From Bacteroidota bacterium (GTDB lineage: Bacteria > Bacteroidota > Bacteroidia > Cytophagales > Cyclobacteriaceae): a stretch of 64,000 nucleotides of DNA. Location of the stretch: contig JAFDZA010000014.1 in the NCBI GenBank assembly GCA_018267135.1, forward strand, positions 434,001 through 498,000, written 5' to 3'. Positions within the stretch are counted from its first letter, which is position 1. Each line of letters begins with the position of its first letter. Under the pieces are notes generated by a model, which was given only the letters and a program-made list of their open reading frames with translations, had not been told where the DNA came from and searched no databases. Positions 8,350 through 16,977 of the stretch are shown one piece after another. Position numbers and translations under genes: made by a program.

Positions 8350-10324
8350 TTTGAGCAAGAGGTAGCTGACTCCCATCTATGGTGAGTGCATTATCTACCA
8401 TGCGATTGTTGTATTGCTGAATAAATGCTTTCAGATAATTTTCCATCGTGCGAACCGTATCGGGAAACGTTTTCATCAGGTTATTTTTTAGCAGCTGGTC
8501 GCTTTTAAATTGATATAGCGACTTGGTTTTTACGCCATCAAACTGTAAAAGATAATTACCTCTAAAAATCTGATACGTGTTGTCGAGATAATTAAAGGCT
8601 ACATTGGCACTGTTTTTTTGAAAGATATTATTTCCATAAGCCACAAAAGGTTTATTATAATGAAGATAGCTAAGTACAGACGGCATAATATCTATTTGTT
8701 GGACTATATCATTTGTCAGTCCTCTCCCCTGTTGCTTCGGTTGATAGAAAAAAATGGGGATAGAGAAATAGCCCCAGGCCGAATTATATTCCTGTAACTG
8801 AATTTCGGCCGAAGCATGATCGGCCGTGATAACAAAAAGAGTGTTCTCAAACCAGGGCATCATTTTAGCTTTGTTAAAAAACCTACGCAGCGCATAATCA
8901 GTGTATTCGATCGTACGGTGCACAAGCTTTGGTCCTCCTTTAAACTTCTTTTCATAACCTTCGGGTAAGTTGTAGGGATGATGCGAGGAAACCGTAAAAA
9001 GTGTAGTAAAAAATGGCTGCGGAAAGGAGTTCATCTGGTTAGCAAAATATTGAAGAAAGGGCTCGTCCCAGATGCCCCATATCCCGTCAAAATCTTTGTC
9101 ATTATTGTATTCGGTCTTACCATAATAATGATCGAATCCGGCCATGTTGGCAAACGCATCAAAACCCATCGAGCCATTGGGCGCACCATGAAAGAAAGCG
9201 GTGTAGTAGCCTTCCGGTTTAAGCAAGCTGGCCAGGCTGTTAATTTTATTTCCCGAATAATGCGATAAAATATAGGGTACTTCAATAGAAGGTATACTGC
9301 AAATTACCGAGGGCATGGCATCAATGGATTTGCGTCCGTTGGCTAATGAATAGTGATAGGCATGACTTACCGAAATGAGCGAATCCAGAAAGGGTGTATA
9401 GCCTGAGTAGGCACCGTACGGCCTGTTTTTATTATAAGCTCCTACAAATTCTTTTGAAAAACTTTCCAGAATAAGGATTACTACATTTTCTTTTTTAAAG
9501 ACATTGGTATCAGCTGGCCTATAAATAGGATTAAATATCTTCTCTGTCTCGGCATCAGAAAAATAATGTACTTTCTTTATTACATTAGCCTTGGCCGTTC
9601 GCATCAGAGCAAAGGGGGTATTCAGTACCAAAGCAATCTCGTTAGGAGTTTCGGCATATGCTGCGGCATTGCTTAAAGTAATTGGCCTTGTGCTGCTGCG
9701 AAACCCTCCCCTCGCCCCTCCTACAAAAAGGTAAATGCACAGAAGCATTGCCAACAAGCCAGCACCATAAAAGACAAATTTATTTTTCAGTTGTGGCCCG
9801 GTGTATTTTATATGCCTGTATCCTAAGTAAAGTAATGCTCCCAGGAAAATCCAAAACAAGACAGCATACCAATAGTCCCACAAAAAATGAAGACTGAGCC
9901 GCCCTAGGTTTTCTTCGTTTTCAAATTGGTTGATTACGGTAAGGGTTGTTCTTCGCAAGGTAAACCGGTAGTAAACAAAATCTATAGTATTAATGGCGAA
10001 AGCAAAGGCATTAACAGTAAGGAAAATCCATTTTAATATACTTTGATAAAGTTGGTTAAACCGAATAGGTAAGGGTAGAATTAATAACAAAATAAAAAGT
10101 GAATTAGAATACAGAGTAGCTGAAAGATCAAAACGCAATCCTCCTATCATAATAATAAACATCCGGCTCAGCGACAGGTTAGGAAAGAAGGATGTATTAT
10201 AGAAATAGAATGCTACCCGGCTTACCGAATACAATGCCATGACGAGTAAAAGGCTTAGTACCAGGGCTACATAAATGTTGCCCTGCAATTGAATTTTATC
10301 TGTATATTTTTTGAATACTTTCAT
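8342..10324 (-). CDS. LTA synthase-type sulfatase (phosphoglycerol/phosphoethanolamine transferase-like)
   Basis: 660-residue inner-membrane protein with about five N-terminal transmembrane segments (residues 15-200) and an extracytoplasmic alkaline-phosphatase/sulfatase domain (about 275-620). Metal-site and nucleophile regions are visible: LILESFSKEF, the nucleophile loop NGRKSIDAMPS (Ser replaces the Thr of Gram-positive LtaS), FHGAPNGSMGF and TADHASAE. Length and layout match the LTA synthase family. In Gram-negative Bacteroidota these enzymes probably transfer phosphoglycerol or a related head group to envelope glycans or lipids. The exact substrate cannot be read from the sequence. It is a single gene, divergent from the beta-barrel gene at 10458. 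Confidence 0.88.
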   Translation of the reverse strand: MKVFKKYTDKIQLQGNIYVALVLSLLLVMALYSVSRVAFYFYNTSFFPNLSLSRMFIIMIGGLRFDLSATLYSNSLFILLLILPLPIRFNQLYQSILKWIFLTVNAFAFAINTIDFVYYRFTLRRTTLTVINQFENEENLGRLSLHFLWDYWYAVLFWIFLGALLYLGYRHIKYTGPQLKNKFVFYGAGLLAMLLCIYLFVGGARGGFRSSTRPITLSNAAAYAETPNEIALVLNTPFALMRTAKANVIKKVHYFSDAETEKIFNPIYRPADTNVFKKENVVILILESFSKEFVGAYNKNRPYGAYSGYTPFLDSLISVSHAYHYSLANGRKSIDAMPSVICSIPSIEVPYILSHYSGNKINSLASLLKPEGYYTAFFHGAPNGSMGFDAFANMAGFDHYYGKTEYNNDKDFDGIWGIWDEPFLQYFANQMNSFPQPFFTTLFTVSSHHPYNLPEGYEKKFKGGPKLVHRTIEYTDYALRRFFNKAKMMPWFENTLFVITADHASAEIQLQEYNSAWGYFSIPIFFYQPKQQGRGLTNDIVQQIDIMPSVLSYLHYNKPFVAYGNNIFQKNSANVAFNYLDNTYQIFRGNYLLQFDGVKTKSLYQFKSDQLLKNNLMKTFPDTVRTMENYLKAFIQQYNNRMVDNALTIDGSQLPLAQKK

Positions 10325-10343
10325 CGTTTAATAAAGATGCAGG

Positions 10344-10381
10344 CAAAAATAGGATAACATTCAGTAATTATCTTAGATTTG
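10344..10381. promoter_or_regulatory. Candidate divergent -7 elements
   Basis: Two exact matches to the Bacteroidota -7 box TAnnTTTG lie back to back: TATTTTTG read on the minus strand (10351-10344, towards the sulfatase gene) and TAGATTTG on the plus strand (10374-10381, towards the beta-barrel gene). I found no good TTG -33 element at 17-23 bases for either, so this is only a suggestion. Confidence 0.3.
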
Positions 10382-10457
10382 TGGTTGTCGTATTGATAAT
10401 GTGGATGTTAAGTCGAATTATCTAAACCCTAAAAGTAGCTTCAAAGTATCTTGCCTA

Positions 10458-11360
10458 ATGAGATTTTTTCTTATCTTTTGTCTACTGCTAATCGGTCGCC
10501 CTTTATTTTCACAGGAAGTAGAATCTTTTGGGGTTTTTGGTGGGTTTAATATCCCTTTTACTATAGATCAGGGATTAAAGAACGACCCTCGTTTTTACGG
10601 TCGGTTTACCTTGCGGGGCACCCCTATTGGGTTTTCGTACGGATATGATAAAATAGGTCACGGCTTTTTGTTTACCCCCAGCTATACGCAAATCGGTCAG
10701 AAATTTACGATTGTTAATTACGCAGGAGGAACCGTAGGTATCCGCGATGTGCAAATGAATTATTTTTCATTGCCCATAGCGCTTCGTTTGCATGTTAATG
10801 ATGTAGCCTTTTTTAGATTAAGTATAGTGGCTGCCGTTAATTTCAGTTACTTAATGAAAGGGCAAGAAACACTTACCATCGATGCCGTACCCAGCGTACG
10901 AAAATTGGCTTACCCTCCGGGTATCAGCGTTCCACAAAGCCCGGATTATCAGATTACCTATAACGGTGTGGTTGTCCCCAACCTTAATAATAGCGTATAT
11001 GTTTCAAACGATAAATTTTCTCGTTTTCAAATATTTGCCGGGGTAGGATTTCATTCTGATTTCGACATCAATGATAATTGGAGCATTAGTTTTGATGGTC
11101 GTGCCAACTTTGGTATTTTCGATCCGAGAACACCTGCCTACATTAATCAACTAAAAAACCCTACCGGCCCACCCGATATTAACTCCAACCCCGGTTCACC
11201 CGATATCTACGGGCAACGCAGAGACATTTACCTCTCCGCTACTTTTGGTGTCGCCCGCATTATTCAAATCAAAACGAAATTCAGAGAAAAGACAAGCACG
11301 CCCGTTCAGCATGCTCGTCCGCAAGCCGCAAAAAAACACAAATCAAAATCTAAAAGATAA
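10458..11360 (+). CDS. Outer-membrane beta-barrel protein (porin/PorT-like)
   Basis: 300 residues from the ATG at 10458, which starts a clean signal peptide (MRFFLIFCLLLIGRPLFSQ). A GTG at 10401 would place 19 non-signal residues in front and is less likely. The mature part has alternating amphipathic strands with aromatic ends and Gly-rich turns (GVFGGFNIPF, FSIGYDK-like, FQIFAGVGFHSDF), as in the Bacteroidota outer-membrane beta-barrel (PorT-like) family. Unusually for a barrel, it ends in a strongly basic tail (HARPQAAKKHKSKSKR) after the last strand. Function unknown. Confidence 0.78.
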   Translation: MRFFLIFCLLLIGRPLFSQEVESFGVFGGFNIPFTIDQGLKNDPRFYGRFTLRGTPIGFSYGYDKIGHGFLFTPSYTQIGQKFTIVNYAGGTVGIRDVQMNYFSLPIALRLHVNDVAFFRLSIVAAVNFSYLMKGQETLTIDAVPSVRKLAYPPGISVPQSPDYQITYNGVVVPNLNNSVYVSNDKFSRFQIFAGVGFHSDFDINDNWSISFDGRANFGIFDPRTPAYINQLKNPTGPPDINSNPGSPDIYGQRRDIYLSATFGVARIIQIKTKFREKTSTPVQHARPQAAKKHKSKSKR

Positions 11361-11398
11361 GCCCAGATTTATATTTGGCTTGGGCTGTATAAAATAAA

Positions 11399-11425
11399 AA
11401 ATCCCAACCCTTCGGGCCGGGATTT
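11399..11425 (-). terminator. Intrinsic terminator after the 193-residue lipoprotein gene
   Basis: Read on the minus strand, AAATCCCGGCCC and GGGTTGGGATTT pair into a 12-bp stem (two G-U pairs) with loop GAA, followed by TTTTATTTTA. On the plus strand the same positions give two mismatches, so the minus direction is favoured. It lies 19 bases after the stop at 11445. Confidence 0.72.
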
Positions 11426-11444
11426 AATTATAAAAACAGGCTAA

Positions 11445-12026
11445 TTAGTTGCCTCCGTTTCTTTGTGCTGCCATTTTATCCATTTCCTTATTGAAAGTAT
11501 CTTTAAATTTTTCATAGTCATAATCCACTTTCAATTTATCATCTTGAGAAAGACGGTTGTTATATTCTTTTACCAAGTCATCGGCCGATAACTCAATTGC
11601 AATATAAGTTTTGTAGTTACCCTCTTTGGTCTGCATCAGTTTTTCACAAATGGTTCGTACCCCACGTAAGGTTTGATCCACTATTTCGCGGTTTAAACTC
11701 TCAAACTTTTGCTCCAATTGTTCTTTTTTGTCCATTGAAGTAGAGTTGGTATAATTATCCGTTACGGTTTTAACCGTGGTTTGAATAGCCTGGGCTAGTT
11801 CGTTGCGGGCGTTGGTTAAGGCTTTCTTTTTAGAAGTTACCTGATCCATACTTTCGCCAATGGAGTTAGCCCGAAAGACTTTATTAGTGGTAAAAAAATC
11901 GGGGCCTGAGCAAGGTACGACTACTTCCTTTTCGCCATCGGGCGCTTTTTGTTTGGACTTACATCCACCAATCAAGACTGCGGCTAAGGCAACCATCACT
12001 ATGGAATAAACACTGATTTTTTTCAT
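11445..12026 (-). CDS. Lipoprotein of unknown function (LPP20-like neighbour)
   Basis: 193 residues with a signal peptide and lipobox IGGC (lipid-modified Cys22), so it is probably an outer-membrane lipoprotein. The mature part is mainly helical (KKALTNARNELAQAIQTTVKTVTDNY, EQLEQKFESLNREIVDQTLRGVRTICEK). The pattern 'ALTNARNELAQAI ... TYIAIELSADDLV' resembles the LPP20 lipoprotein fold, as does its upstream neighbour. A 97-base gap separates the two, so they may share a transcript. Only the lipoprotein nature is firm. Confidence 0.7.
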   Translation of the reverse strand: MKKISVYSIVMVALAAVLIGGCKSKQKAPDGEKEVVVPCSGPDFFTTNKVFRANSIGESMDQVTSKKKALTNARNELAQAIQTTVKTVTDNYTNSTSMDKKEQLEQKFESLNREIVDQTLRGVRTICEKLMQTKEGNYKTYIAIELSADDLVKEYNNRLSQDDKLKVDYDYEKFKDTFNKEMDKMAAQRNGGN

Positions 12027-12123
12027 ATTTATTGGGTTATTAACGGTTTACAATTTACTACAAAACAAGTTTAATGCCGAATTATTATTGTTTTAGATTC
12101 GCTGGAGGCATGCGGGTTTAAAT

Positions 12124-13512
12124 TTATTGCAAAATGGCGTTTAGCATATCGGGCAAGGTGCTGGAGTCTAAATTTTTTAATAGTTTACTGTAAGCATCCT
12201 GGCTGCTACGCTCATAGTCTAAGCTATAACCCTTTACCCGATCTACCGTAGTGGCATAGATCTCTTTATCATCTTTAACGGTGGATACCCTGATTATAGT
12301 AGTGGCATACGAAATATAAATACTGCCCGATACTGCTCCTTTCTCTGAATTGGTATTAACATCAATGGCCAATTCGGCCTTGCTTTTATCGGGTGTAAAT
12401 ACAAAACCCGAAATAGCCAGGTAGTTTTTGATTTTGTTGGCTACTTGCTGGTTAGGTTTGTCTGTACCAAAATTCTTCTCTATGGATGATAGGTAAACTA
12501 ACGGACGGATTACATTCATCACAACAATATCTTTGGGGGCCACAATTTTATCGGCTACTAAAGTATAGATGGTGGATGGGTTATCACCTGCAAATTTTAA
12601 TAAATTAACTTTTACAGCTACCGTTTGTTCAATATCGCGCGAACTTATTTTGCTTAATAATATTTTGGCCGTACCATTATCATCTGTTTTATAATCCGGA
12701 AATACATCGCCAGCCCCTTTCTCAAAAGAAGCGATCAGAGGCAAACCGGTAATTGGTTTCTTCAAAACTTTGTCTGTCACCTTAACGGCAATGGTCTGCC
12801 CACTCTGGGCGATAATCCGATTTACGGTAAGCTGATTAGGGCTTACCTTCAACTCCATTTTATCGAGCAGTAATTGCATATCGGCAATAATCTCGTTTGT
12901 TAATAAGATATCGTTCCCCTCAAACTGAATACGTAAAGGTTCTGCTAAATATTTCTCTACAGTCCGAAACCCTTGGTAATAAAAGCCTAAAGCCGTAACC
13001 GGATCATTATTTTTTTCGGATTGACGTGCCTTGGTAAAAAAATCCAAACCAAGGGTTACTGCATTTCGTTTCTGTTCGTCTTTAATTTCTTTGTAACGCT
13101 GTTTAGATAAACGAAAATAGACCCAATAGTTCTTATCGTCTTGCCATACATCAACCTGCTCATATTCTTCTATATCGTCTGTGGCCGTAGTTTGTATCAT
13201 CTGCTGATACTTTTCTGAAAATCCTTTTCCGTCATCCAACTGATTGAGCACAGACGTGGATGAAACATTTACTTTTATTCCAGATATTAAATCTTCTAAC
13301 GCGCTCTTTTTAGCCTCCTGCACGTAGTTGCTTTGCCCATCTTTAGTGGCATGTCCTATCCCGATATAGTATAGCAAATCGTCTGGCTTATTGCTGAGCC
13401 AGGCGGGCTGAGGGTTTACCTCTTTTTTTCCTTTTCTTTTCGATTTGGTTTGAGTGGCAGCCGGAGAGCAACTGAACAAAACGACAACGGCTAAAATAAA
13501 TAAGCTTCTCAC
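12124..13512 (-). CDS. LPP20-family lipoprotein with extra C-terminal domains
   Basis: 462 residues. The short signal peptide ends in lipobox LFSC (Cys15). Residues 30-150 show the LPP20 pattern: PAWLSNKPDDLLYYIGIGHA, AKKSALEDLISGIKVNVSS and YWVYFRLSKQRYKE. The rest (about 220-460) looks beta-rich, with an Ig-like or 'big' type region (VKVTDKVLKKPITGLPLIASF) and a C-terminal part of mixed structure. Such proteins are anchored in the outer membrane facing the periplasm and have no known biochemical activity. It lies upstream of the related 193-residue lipoprotein gene in the same direction. Confidence 0.75.
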   Translation of the reverse strand: MRSLFILAVVVLFSCSPAATQTKSKRKGKKEVNPQPAWLSNKPDDLLYYIGIGHATKDGQSNYVQEAKKSALEDLISGIKVNVSSTSVLNQLDDGKGFSEKYQQMIQTTATDDIEEYEQVDVWQDDKNYWVYFRLSKQRYKEIKDEQKRNAVTLGLDFFTKARQSEKNNDPVTALGFYYQGFRTVEKYLAEPLRIQFEGNDILLTNEIIADMQLLLDKMELKVSPNQLTVNRIIAQSGQTIAVKVTDKVLKKPITGLPLIASFEKGAGDVFPDYKTDDNGTAKILLSKISSRDIEQTVAVKVNLLKFAGDNPSTIYTLVADKIVAPKDIVVMNVIRPLVYLSSIEKNFGTDKPNQQVANKIKNYLAISGFVFTPDKSKAELAIDVNTNSEKGAVSGSIYISYATTIIRVSTVKDDKEIYATTVDRVKGYSLDYERSSQDAYSKLLKNLDSSTLPDMLNAILQ

Positions 13513-13596
13513 AGATGATATATTATTTCACTCGTTCAAAGATAGCGATTACCATGCCGAAAAATAACAGCGTGTTAAGATTTCAAACTAATAAAA

Positions 13597-13623
13597 AGAG
13601 GCTACCCACATAGGGTAGCCTCT
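13597..13623 (-). terminator. Intrinsic terminator of the infC-rpmI-rplT operon
   Basis: Arms AGAGGCTACCC (13597-13607) and GGGTAGCCTCT (13613-13623) form an 11-bp perfect stem with a 5-base loop. Read on the minus strand it is followed by TTTTATTAG and lies 24 bases after the rplT stop. Confidence 0.85.
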
Positions 13624-13646
13624 CTGTTTTTTAAAAACCTAATAGT

Positions 13647-13991
13647 CTATTTGAATTTTTTTACAATAGCCTCGAATGCGGCCGGATGATTCGCAGCTAA
13701 ATCGGCTAATGCTTTACGGTTTAATTCAATGCCCGAGGCCTTAACCTTTCCCATGAATTCAGAATACGACATTCCATGCAGGCGAGCTCCGGCATTGATA
13801 CGGCTGATCCACAGCGAGCGATAATCTCTTTTCTTTGCTTTACGGTCGCGGTAGGCATAGGCAAGTCCCTTCTCTACCTTGTTTTTGGCAACCGTCCATA
13901 CATTTTTTCCTCTTCCCCAATAGCCTTTGGCAAGTTCCAAAGTGCGTTTGCGCCTCTCGCGTGAGGCTACATTGTTTACTGAACGTGGCAT
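13647..13991 (-). CDS. rplT: 50S ribosomal protein L20
   Basis: 114 residues, the usual length for L20, needed for early 50S assembly. Typical blocks are visible: [51 protein letters not shown] and the C-terminal [13 protein letters not shown]. It is the last gene of infC-rpmI-rplT, followed by a strong hairpin. In other bacteria L20 represses this operon; I could not identify the site here. Confidence 0.98.
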   Translation of the reverse strand: MPRSVNNVASRERRKRTLELAKGYWGRGKNVWTVAKNKVEKGLAYAYRDRKAKKRDYRSLWISRINAGARLHGMSYSEFMGKVKASGIELNRKALADLAANHPAAFEAIVKKFK

Positions 13992-14093
13992 AGTAATTTA
14001 CATTTTTTGACCGCAGGCGGCTTTTTTATTTTTTGAAGCTCTTAAGCCATCGGCCGGGTTGAACATAGAACCAACCCTGGCTTTACACCAGGA

Positions 14094-14294
14094 TTAAACC
14101 AAATAAGGCAGCATAGGCTTGATGTTAGCCTCGTCTGCTTTATTTATTGTTACCTTATGACCAAGGTGTCTTTTTTGCTTAGTTGTTTTCTTGGTCAGAA
14201 TATGATTTTTAAATGCTTTTTTGCGTTTAATTTTACCACTACCGGTAACTTTAAAACGTTTCTTAGCTCCTGATTTCGTTTTTATTTTTGGCAT
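14094..14294 (-). CDS. rpmI: 50S ribosomal protein L35
   Basis: 66 residues, very basic, with the family pattern [24 protein letters not shown] and C-terminal [10 protein letters not shown]. It sits 12 bases after infC and 102 bases before rplT, the conserved gene order. The longer spacer before rplT contains only weak stem-loops. Confidence 0.98.
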   Translation of the reverse strand: MPKIKTKSGAKKRFKVTGSGKIKRKKAFKNHILTKKTTKQKRHLGHKVTINKADEANIKPMLPYLV

Positions 14295-14306
14295 ATTGAT
14301 TAAAAC

Positions 14307-14903
14307 TTACTTCTTTCCTTTTGGGGTCATCATTAAATACATTCTTTTGCCCTCCAACTGAGGCATCTGTTCTACTTTCCCTAACGACTCAAGAGATTGT
14401 GCAAATTTCAATAGTAAAATCTCTCCACGTTCTTTGTACACAATTGATCGGCCAGCGAAATGTACGTAAGCCTTTACCTTTGCTCCCTCTTTTAAAAAAT
14501 TCTCGGCATGTTTTACCTTGAAATTAAAATCGTGGTCGTCTGTGTTGGGGCCAAAGCGAATTTCTTTTAAAACTGACTTCTGTGCATTGGCCTTAATTTC
14601 CTTTTGTTTCTTTTTCTGTTCGTACTTAAACTTCGAGTAATCAACTACTTTACATACGGGCGGATCGGCCTTGGGCGATATCTCAACTAAATCCAACCCT
14701 TGTTCTTGTGCCATTTTAATGGCTACGGTAATAGGGTAAACATCTACTTTAATGTTTTCGCCAACCACCCGCACCCGTTGTGCAGTAATTCTTTCATTTA
14801 TACGATAAGGTTCTTCTGCTATACGCTGCCTAAAACCTCCTCTGTTATTATTAAAAGGCCTGTTGCTATTGAAAGGCCTGTTATTACCTGGATTTACTGC
14901 CAC
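14307..14903 (-). CDS. infC: Translation initiation factor IF-3
   Basis: 198 residues. The IF-3 N-domain begins near residue 30 ([21 protein letters not shown]) and the C-domain follows ([29 protein letters not shown], ending [14 protein letters not shown]). The start is GTG at 14903, the only start-like codon after the in-frame TAA four codons upstream. It gives an Asn/Arg/Phe-rich, low-complexity N-terminal extension ([17 protein letters not shown]), as in many Bacteroidota IF-3 proteins. A rare start codon fits the known tendency of infC to use unusual starts for self-control, but that is inference here. Confidence 0.97.
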   Translation of the reverse strand: MAVNPGNNRPFNSNRPFNNNRGGFRQRIAEEPYRINERITAQRVRVVGENIKVDVYPITVAIKMAQEQGLDLVEISPKADPPVCKVVDYSKFKYEQKKKQKEIKANAQKSVLKEIRFGPNTDDHDFNFKVKHAENFLKEGAKVKAYVHFAGRSIVYKERGEILLLKFAQSLESLGKVEQMPQLEGKRMYLMMTPKGKK

Positions 14904-14941
14904 TCGTTGGGTTTAAATTCTTACTTTTTAAAAACAGGCTG

Positions 14942-14970
14942 CAAATATCGCTATTTTTTTGTTTTTTCAA
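14942..14970 (-). promoter_or_regulatory. Candidate infC promoter
   Basis: On the minus strand a TTG (14970-14968) is followed after 18 bases by GATATTTG (14949-14942), one mismatch from TAnnTTTG. It lies about 40 bases before the infC start. The remaining 14971-15048 stretch shows nothing else I can support. Confidence 0.35.
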
Positions 14971-15048
14971 AATATTGAGGGGGTGTTCTTTGTCATTATA
15001 TCTGTTATTTCCTGCCTGAACAAGTTCTTACCAACCTGCCTAAAGTTA

Positions 15049-15969
15049 TCAGGTAGTGAGGTAAGCGGCTCCGTATACCCCGGCACTATCTCCAAGTTTG
15101 GGGCGCACGATAGGCGTTTCACAGCGATCGTTAAATATAAATGATTGCAGAGCTTGTTTACCCTCTGTATAGATCAAATCAATATTTCCCACCCCACCGC
15201 CAATAACCACTACATCCGGGTCGACAATGTTTAGTACCACACTTAAGGCTAACCCAAAAAAATGAATCAGCCGTTTTATGGTTTGCTTAGAAAATTCATC
15301 GTTTCCGGATTTATATTCAGCGTAGATTTCTTTCATTGTCTTTTTTGTCCCACTAATGGAAGTATAATATTTTTCAAGTGCCGGTCCCGACAGTACGTTC
15401 TCCACGCATCCCATTTTACCACAATAGCAGGGACCTCCCCCACTATCGTCTAAAAAATTATGTCCCCATTCTCCGCCAATTCCATGCAGTCCATTTATAA
15501 TTTTTCCATTTACTACCAAACCACCCCCCACACCCGTACCCAAAATTACACCAAACACTACGCTTGCTTCGGGAAAATGATCTTTTACAACCCCCATGGT
15601 GGCTTCGGCCAATGCAAAACAGTTGGCATCATTGGCCATAGAAAGTTTAACACTTAGCAACTGCTCAAGGTCTTCTTTTAAAGGCATTCCGTTTAGGCAC
15701 GTTGAGTTACAATTGTGCATGAGCCGGGTTTTAGGGTCGCGAATACCGGGTGTAGCTATACCGATATGGGGTGCCCGGTAGCCCATGGCTTTTTCCATCT
15801 GATTTACTAACAGCTTAATCTGATTGAGCTCATGATTATAGCCCTTAAAACTTTCGGTCGGAAGTCTGTCGCGGAAGAGAACTTCAGGGTTTTTAGCAGA
15901 GGATAAAACTATACCTTCTACTTTCGTACCGCCTAAGTCAATCCCCCAGAGATGTTTGTCAGATTTCAT
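15049..15969 (-). CDS. ROK family sugar kinase
   Basis: 306 residues from the ATG at 15969, which directly precedes the ATP-binding motif WGIDLGGTKVEG; an in-frame ATG at 16008 would add 13 unlikely residues. ROK features are a phosphate-binding DLGGTK, catalytic Asp in NDANCFALAE, GTGVGGGLV, the HNF.D block and the zinc-binding Cys cluster GPCYCGKMGCVENVLSG. It is most like the fructokinase/glucokinase branch of ROK proteins. It has no DNA-binding domain, so it is an enzyme rather than a repressor. It is a monocistronic gene divergent from the acyltransferase. The substrate is probably a hexose; the exact one cannot be told. Confidence 0.87.
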   Translation of the reverse strand: MKSDKHLWGIDLGGTKVEGIVLSSAKNPEVLFRDRLPTESFKGYNHELNQIKLLVNQMEKAMGYRAPHIGIATPGIRDPKTRLMHNCNSTCLNGMPLKEDLEQLLSVKLSMANDANCFALAEATMGVVKDHFPEASVVFGVILGTGVGGGLVVNGKIINGLHGIGGEWGHNFLDDSGGGPCYCGKMGCVENVLSGPALEKYYTSISGTKKTMKEIYAEYKSGNDEFSKQTIKRLIHFFGLALSVVLNIVDPDVVVIGGGVGNIDLIYTEGKQALQSFIFNDRCETPIVRPKLGDSAGVYGAAYLTT

Positions 15970-16056
15970 ATTGGCAATAAAACAAAAATATTTTGACGAA
16001 CCGTACAAACTTATTAAGCAAACACAATATCAATTTGCTTTTTTTAATTTTGAGTC

Positions 16057-16929
16057 ATGCAAGCGGTTTCTTTTTATATTGTTTATCCTCTTATTTATCT
16101 TATAGCCATGCTTCCGTTCAGCCTGTTGTATAGACTGTCTGATTTGCTCTATTTCTTTTTACGGCTTTCGGGGTACCGTAGGAAGGTAGTTTACGATAAT
16201 CTAAAGAATTCCTTCCCCGAAAAAACGGAGCAAGAAATACAACACCTCTGTAATGAATTTTTTAAATACTTGTGCGACTTGATTCTGGAAACTTTAAAAA
16301 CGCTACGAATGACGGCCCGTGAATCAAAAGAAAGATGCGTTTTTCATACACCGCAATGGCTCGATACAATGTATGGTCAAAAGCAAAGTTTTATAATAGT
16401 GATGGGGCATTATGGGAACTGGGAATGGGCAGGTCCCAGCTTCACTCTGAATACACCTTACCAACTTACCGTTATTTATCGCCCACTTACCAATCTATAT
16501 TTTGATAAAATGATGATTCGGATGCGAACCAGATTTGGTACACAGATTACACCGGTTAACCAAACACTACGCCATATGGTAGCCCATCGCAACAGCACAT
16601 CGGCCACGGCCTTTATTGCCGATCAGGCTGCCAGTACGGCTAATTCCTATTGGACAACTTTTCTTCATCAGGACACAGCGGTTTTTAATGGCCCCGAAAA
16701 ACTGGCCGTAAAATTTAATTACCCGGTAGTTTACATAAACATTCAACGAGTAAAAAGAGGATATTACAGCGTTACACCAGAACTACTCTTTACCAATCCG
16801 GCCGAAACGAAAGAGAATGAAATTCTTGAAACCTTCACCAAAAGGTTAGAAAAAGATATTATCCATGATCCCGCTATCTGGCTTTGGTCGCACCGCAGGT
16901 GGAAACATACACGCCCTGCCTCCTTGTAG
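16057..16929 (+). CDS. Lysophospholipid/lipid A acyltransferase (LpxL/HtrB family)
   Basis: 290-residue inner-membrane-associated acyltransferase. An N-terminal hydrophobic anchor (about 5-25) precedes the LpxL-type catalytic motif HX4E (GHYGNWEWAG, about residue 111), the YRPLTNLYFDKMM block and the DQAAS region. Length (about 290) and motif order match the lauroyl/myristoyl transferases that add secondary acyl chains to lipid A; related members acylate other lipids in Bacteroidota. It stands upstream of a fatty-acid desaturase, which fits lipid remodelling. An exact TAnnTTTG string (16045-16052) lies directly before the start but has no -33 partner. Confidence 0.88.
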   Translation: MQAVSFYIVYPLIYLIAMLPFSLLYRLSDLLYFFLRLSGYRRKVVYDNLKNSFPEKTEQEIQHLCNEFFKYLCDLILETLKTLRMTARESKERCVFHTPQWLDTMYGQKQSFIIVMGHYGNWEWAGPSFTLNTPYQLTVIYRPLTNLYFDKMMIRMRTRFGTQITPVNQTLRHMVAHRNSTSATAFIADQAASTANSYWTTFLHQDTAVFNGPEKLAVKFNYPVVYINIQRVKRGYYSVTPELLFTNPAETKENEILETFTKRLEKDIIHDPAIWLWSHRRWKHTRPASL

Positions 16930-16953
16930 GCTTGATATTTTGACCTACCTTTG
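16924..16953 (+). promoter_or_regulatory. Bacteroidota-type promoter of the desaturase gene
   Basis: TTG at 16924-16926, 19 bases, then TACCTTTG at 16946-16953: a full match to the TTG-N19-TAnnTTTG consensus of Bacteroidota housekeeping promoters. It gives a leader of about 18-20 bases to the GTG at 16978. The -33 part overlaps the end of the acyltransferase gene. Confidence 0.5.
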
Positions 16954-16977
16954 CTTTCTAACTCCTAAACTTACGAA

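Noticed and set aside
13992..14093. Possible L20 autoregulatory structure between rpmI and rplT
   Set aside because: Only short stems (CCTGG/CCAGG, CCGC/GCGG with tiny loops) are seen; not enough to support a control element.
16045..16052. Exact TAnnTTTG string immediately before the acyltransferase start
   Set aside because: The nearest TTTG is only 7 bases upstream and the start codon follows after 4 bases, so it does not form a normal promoter.
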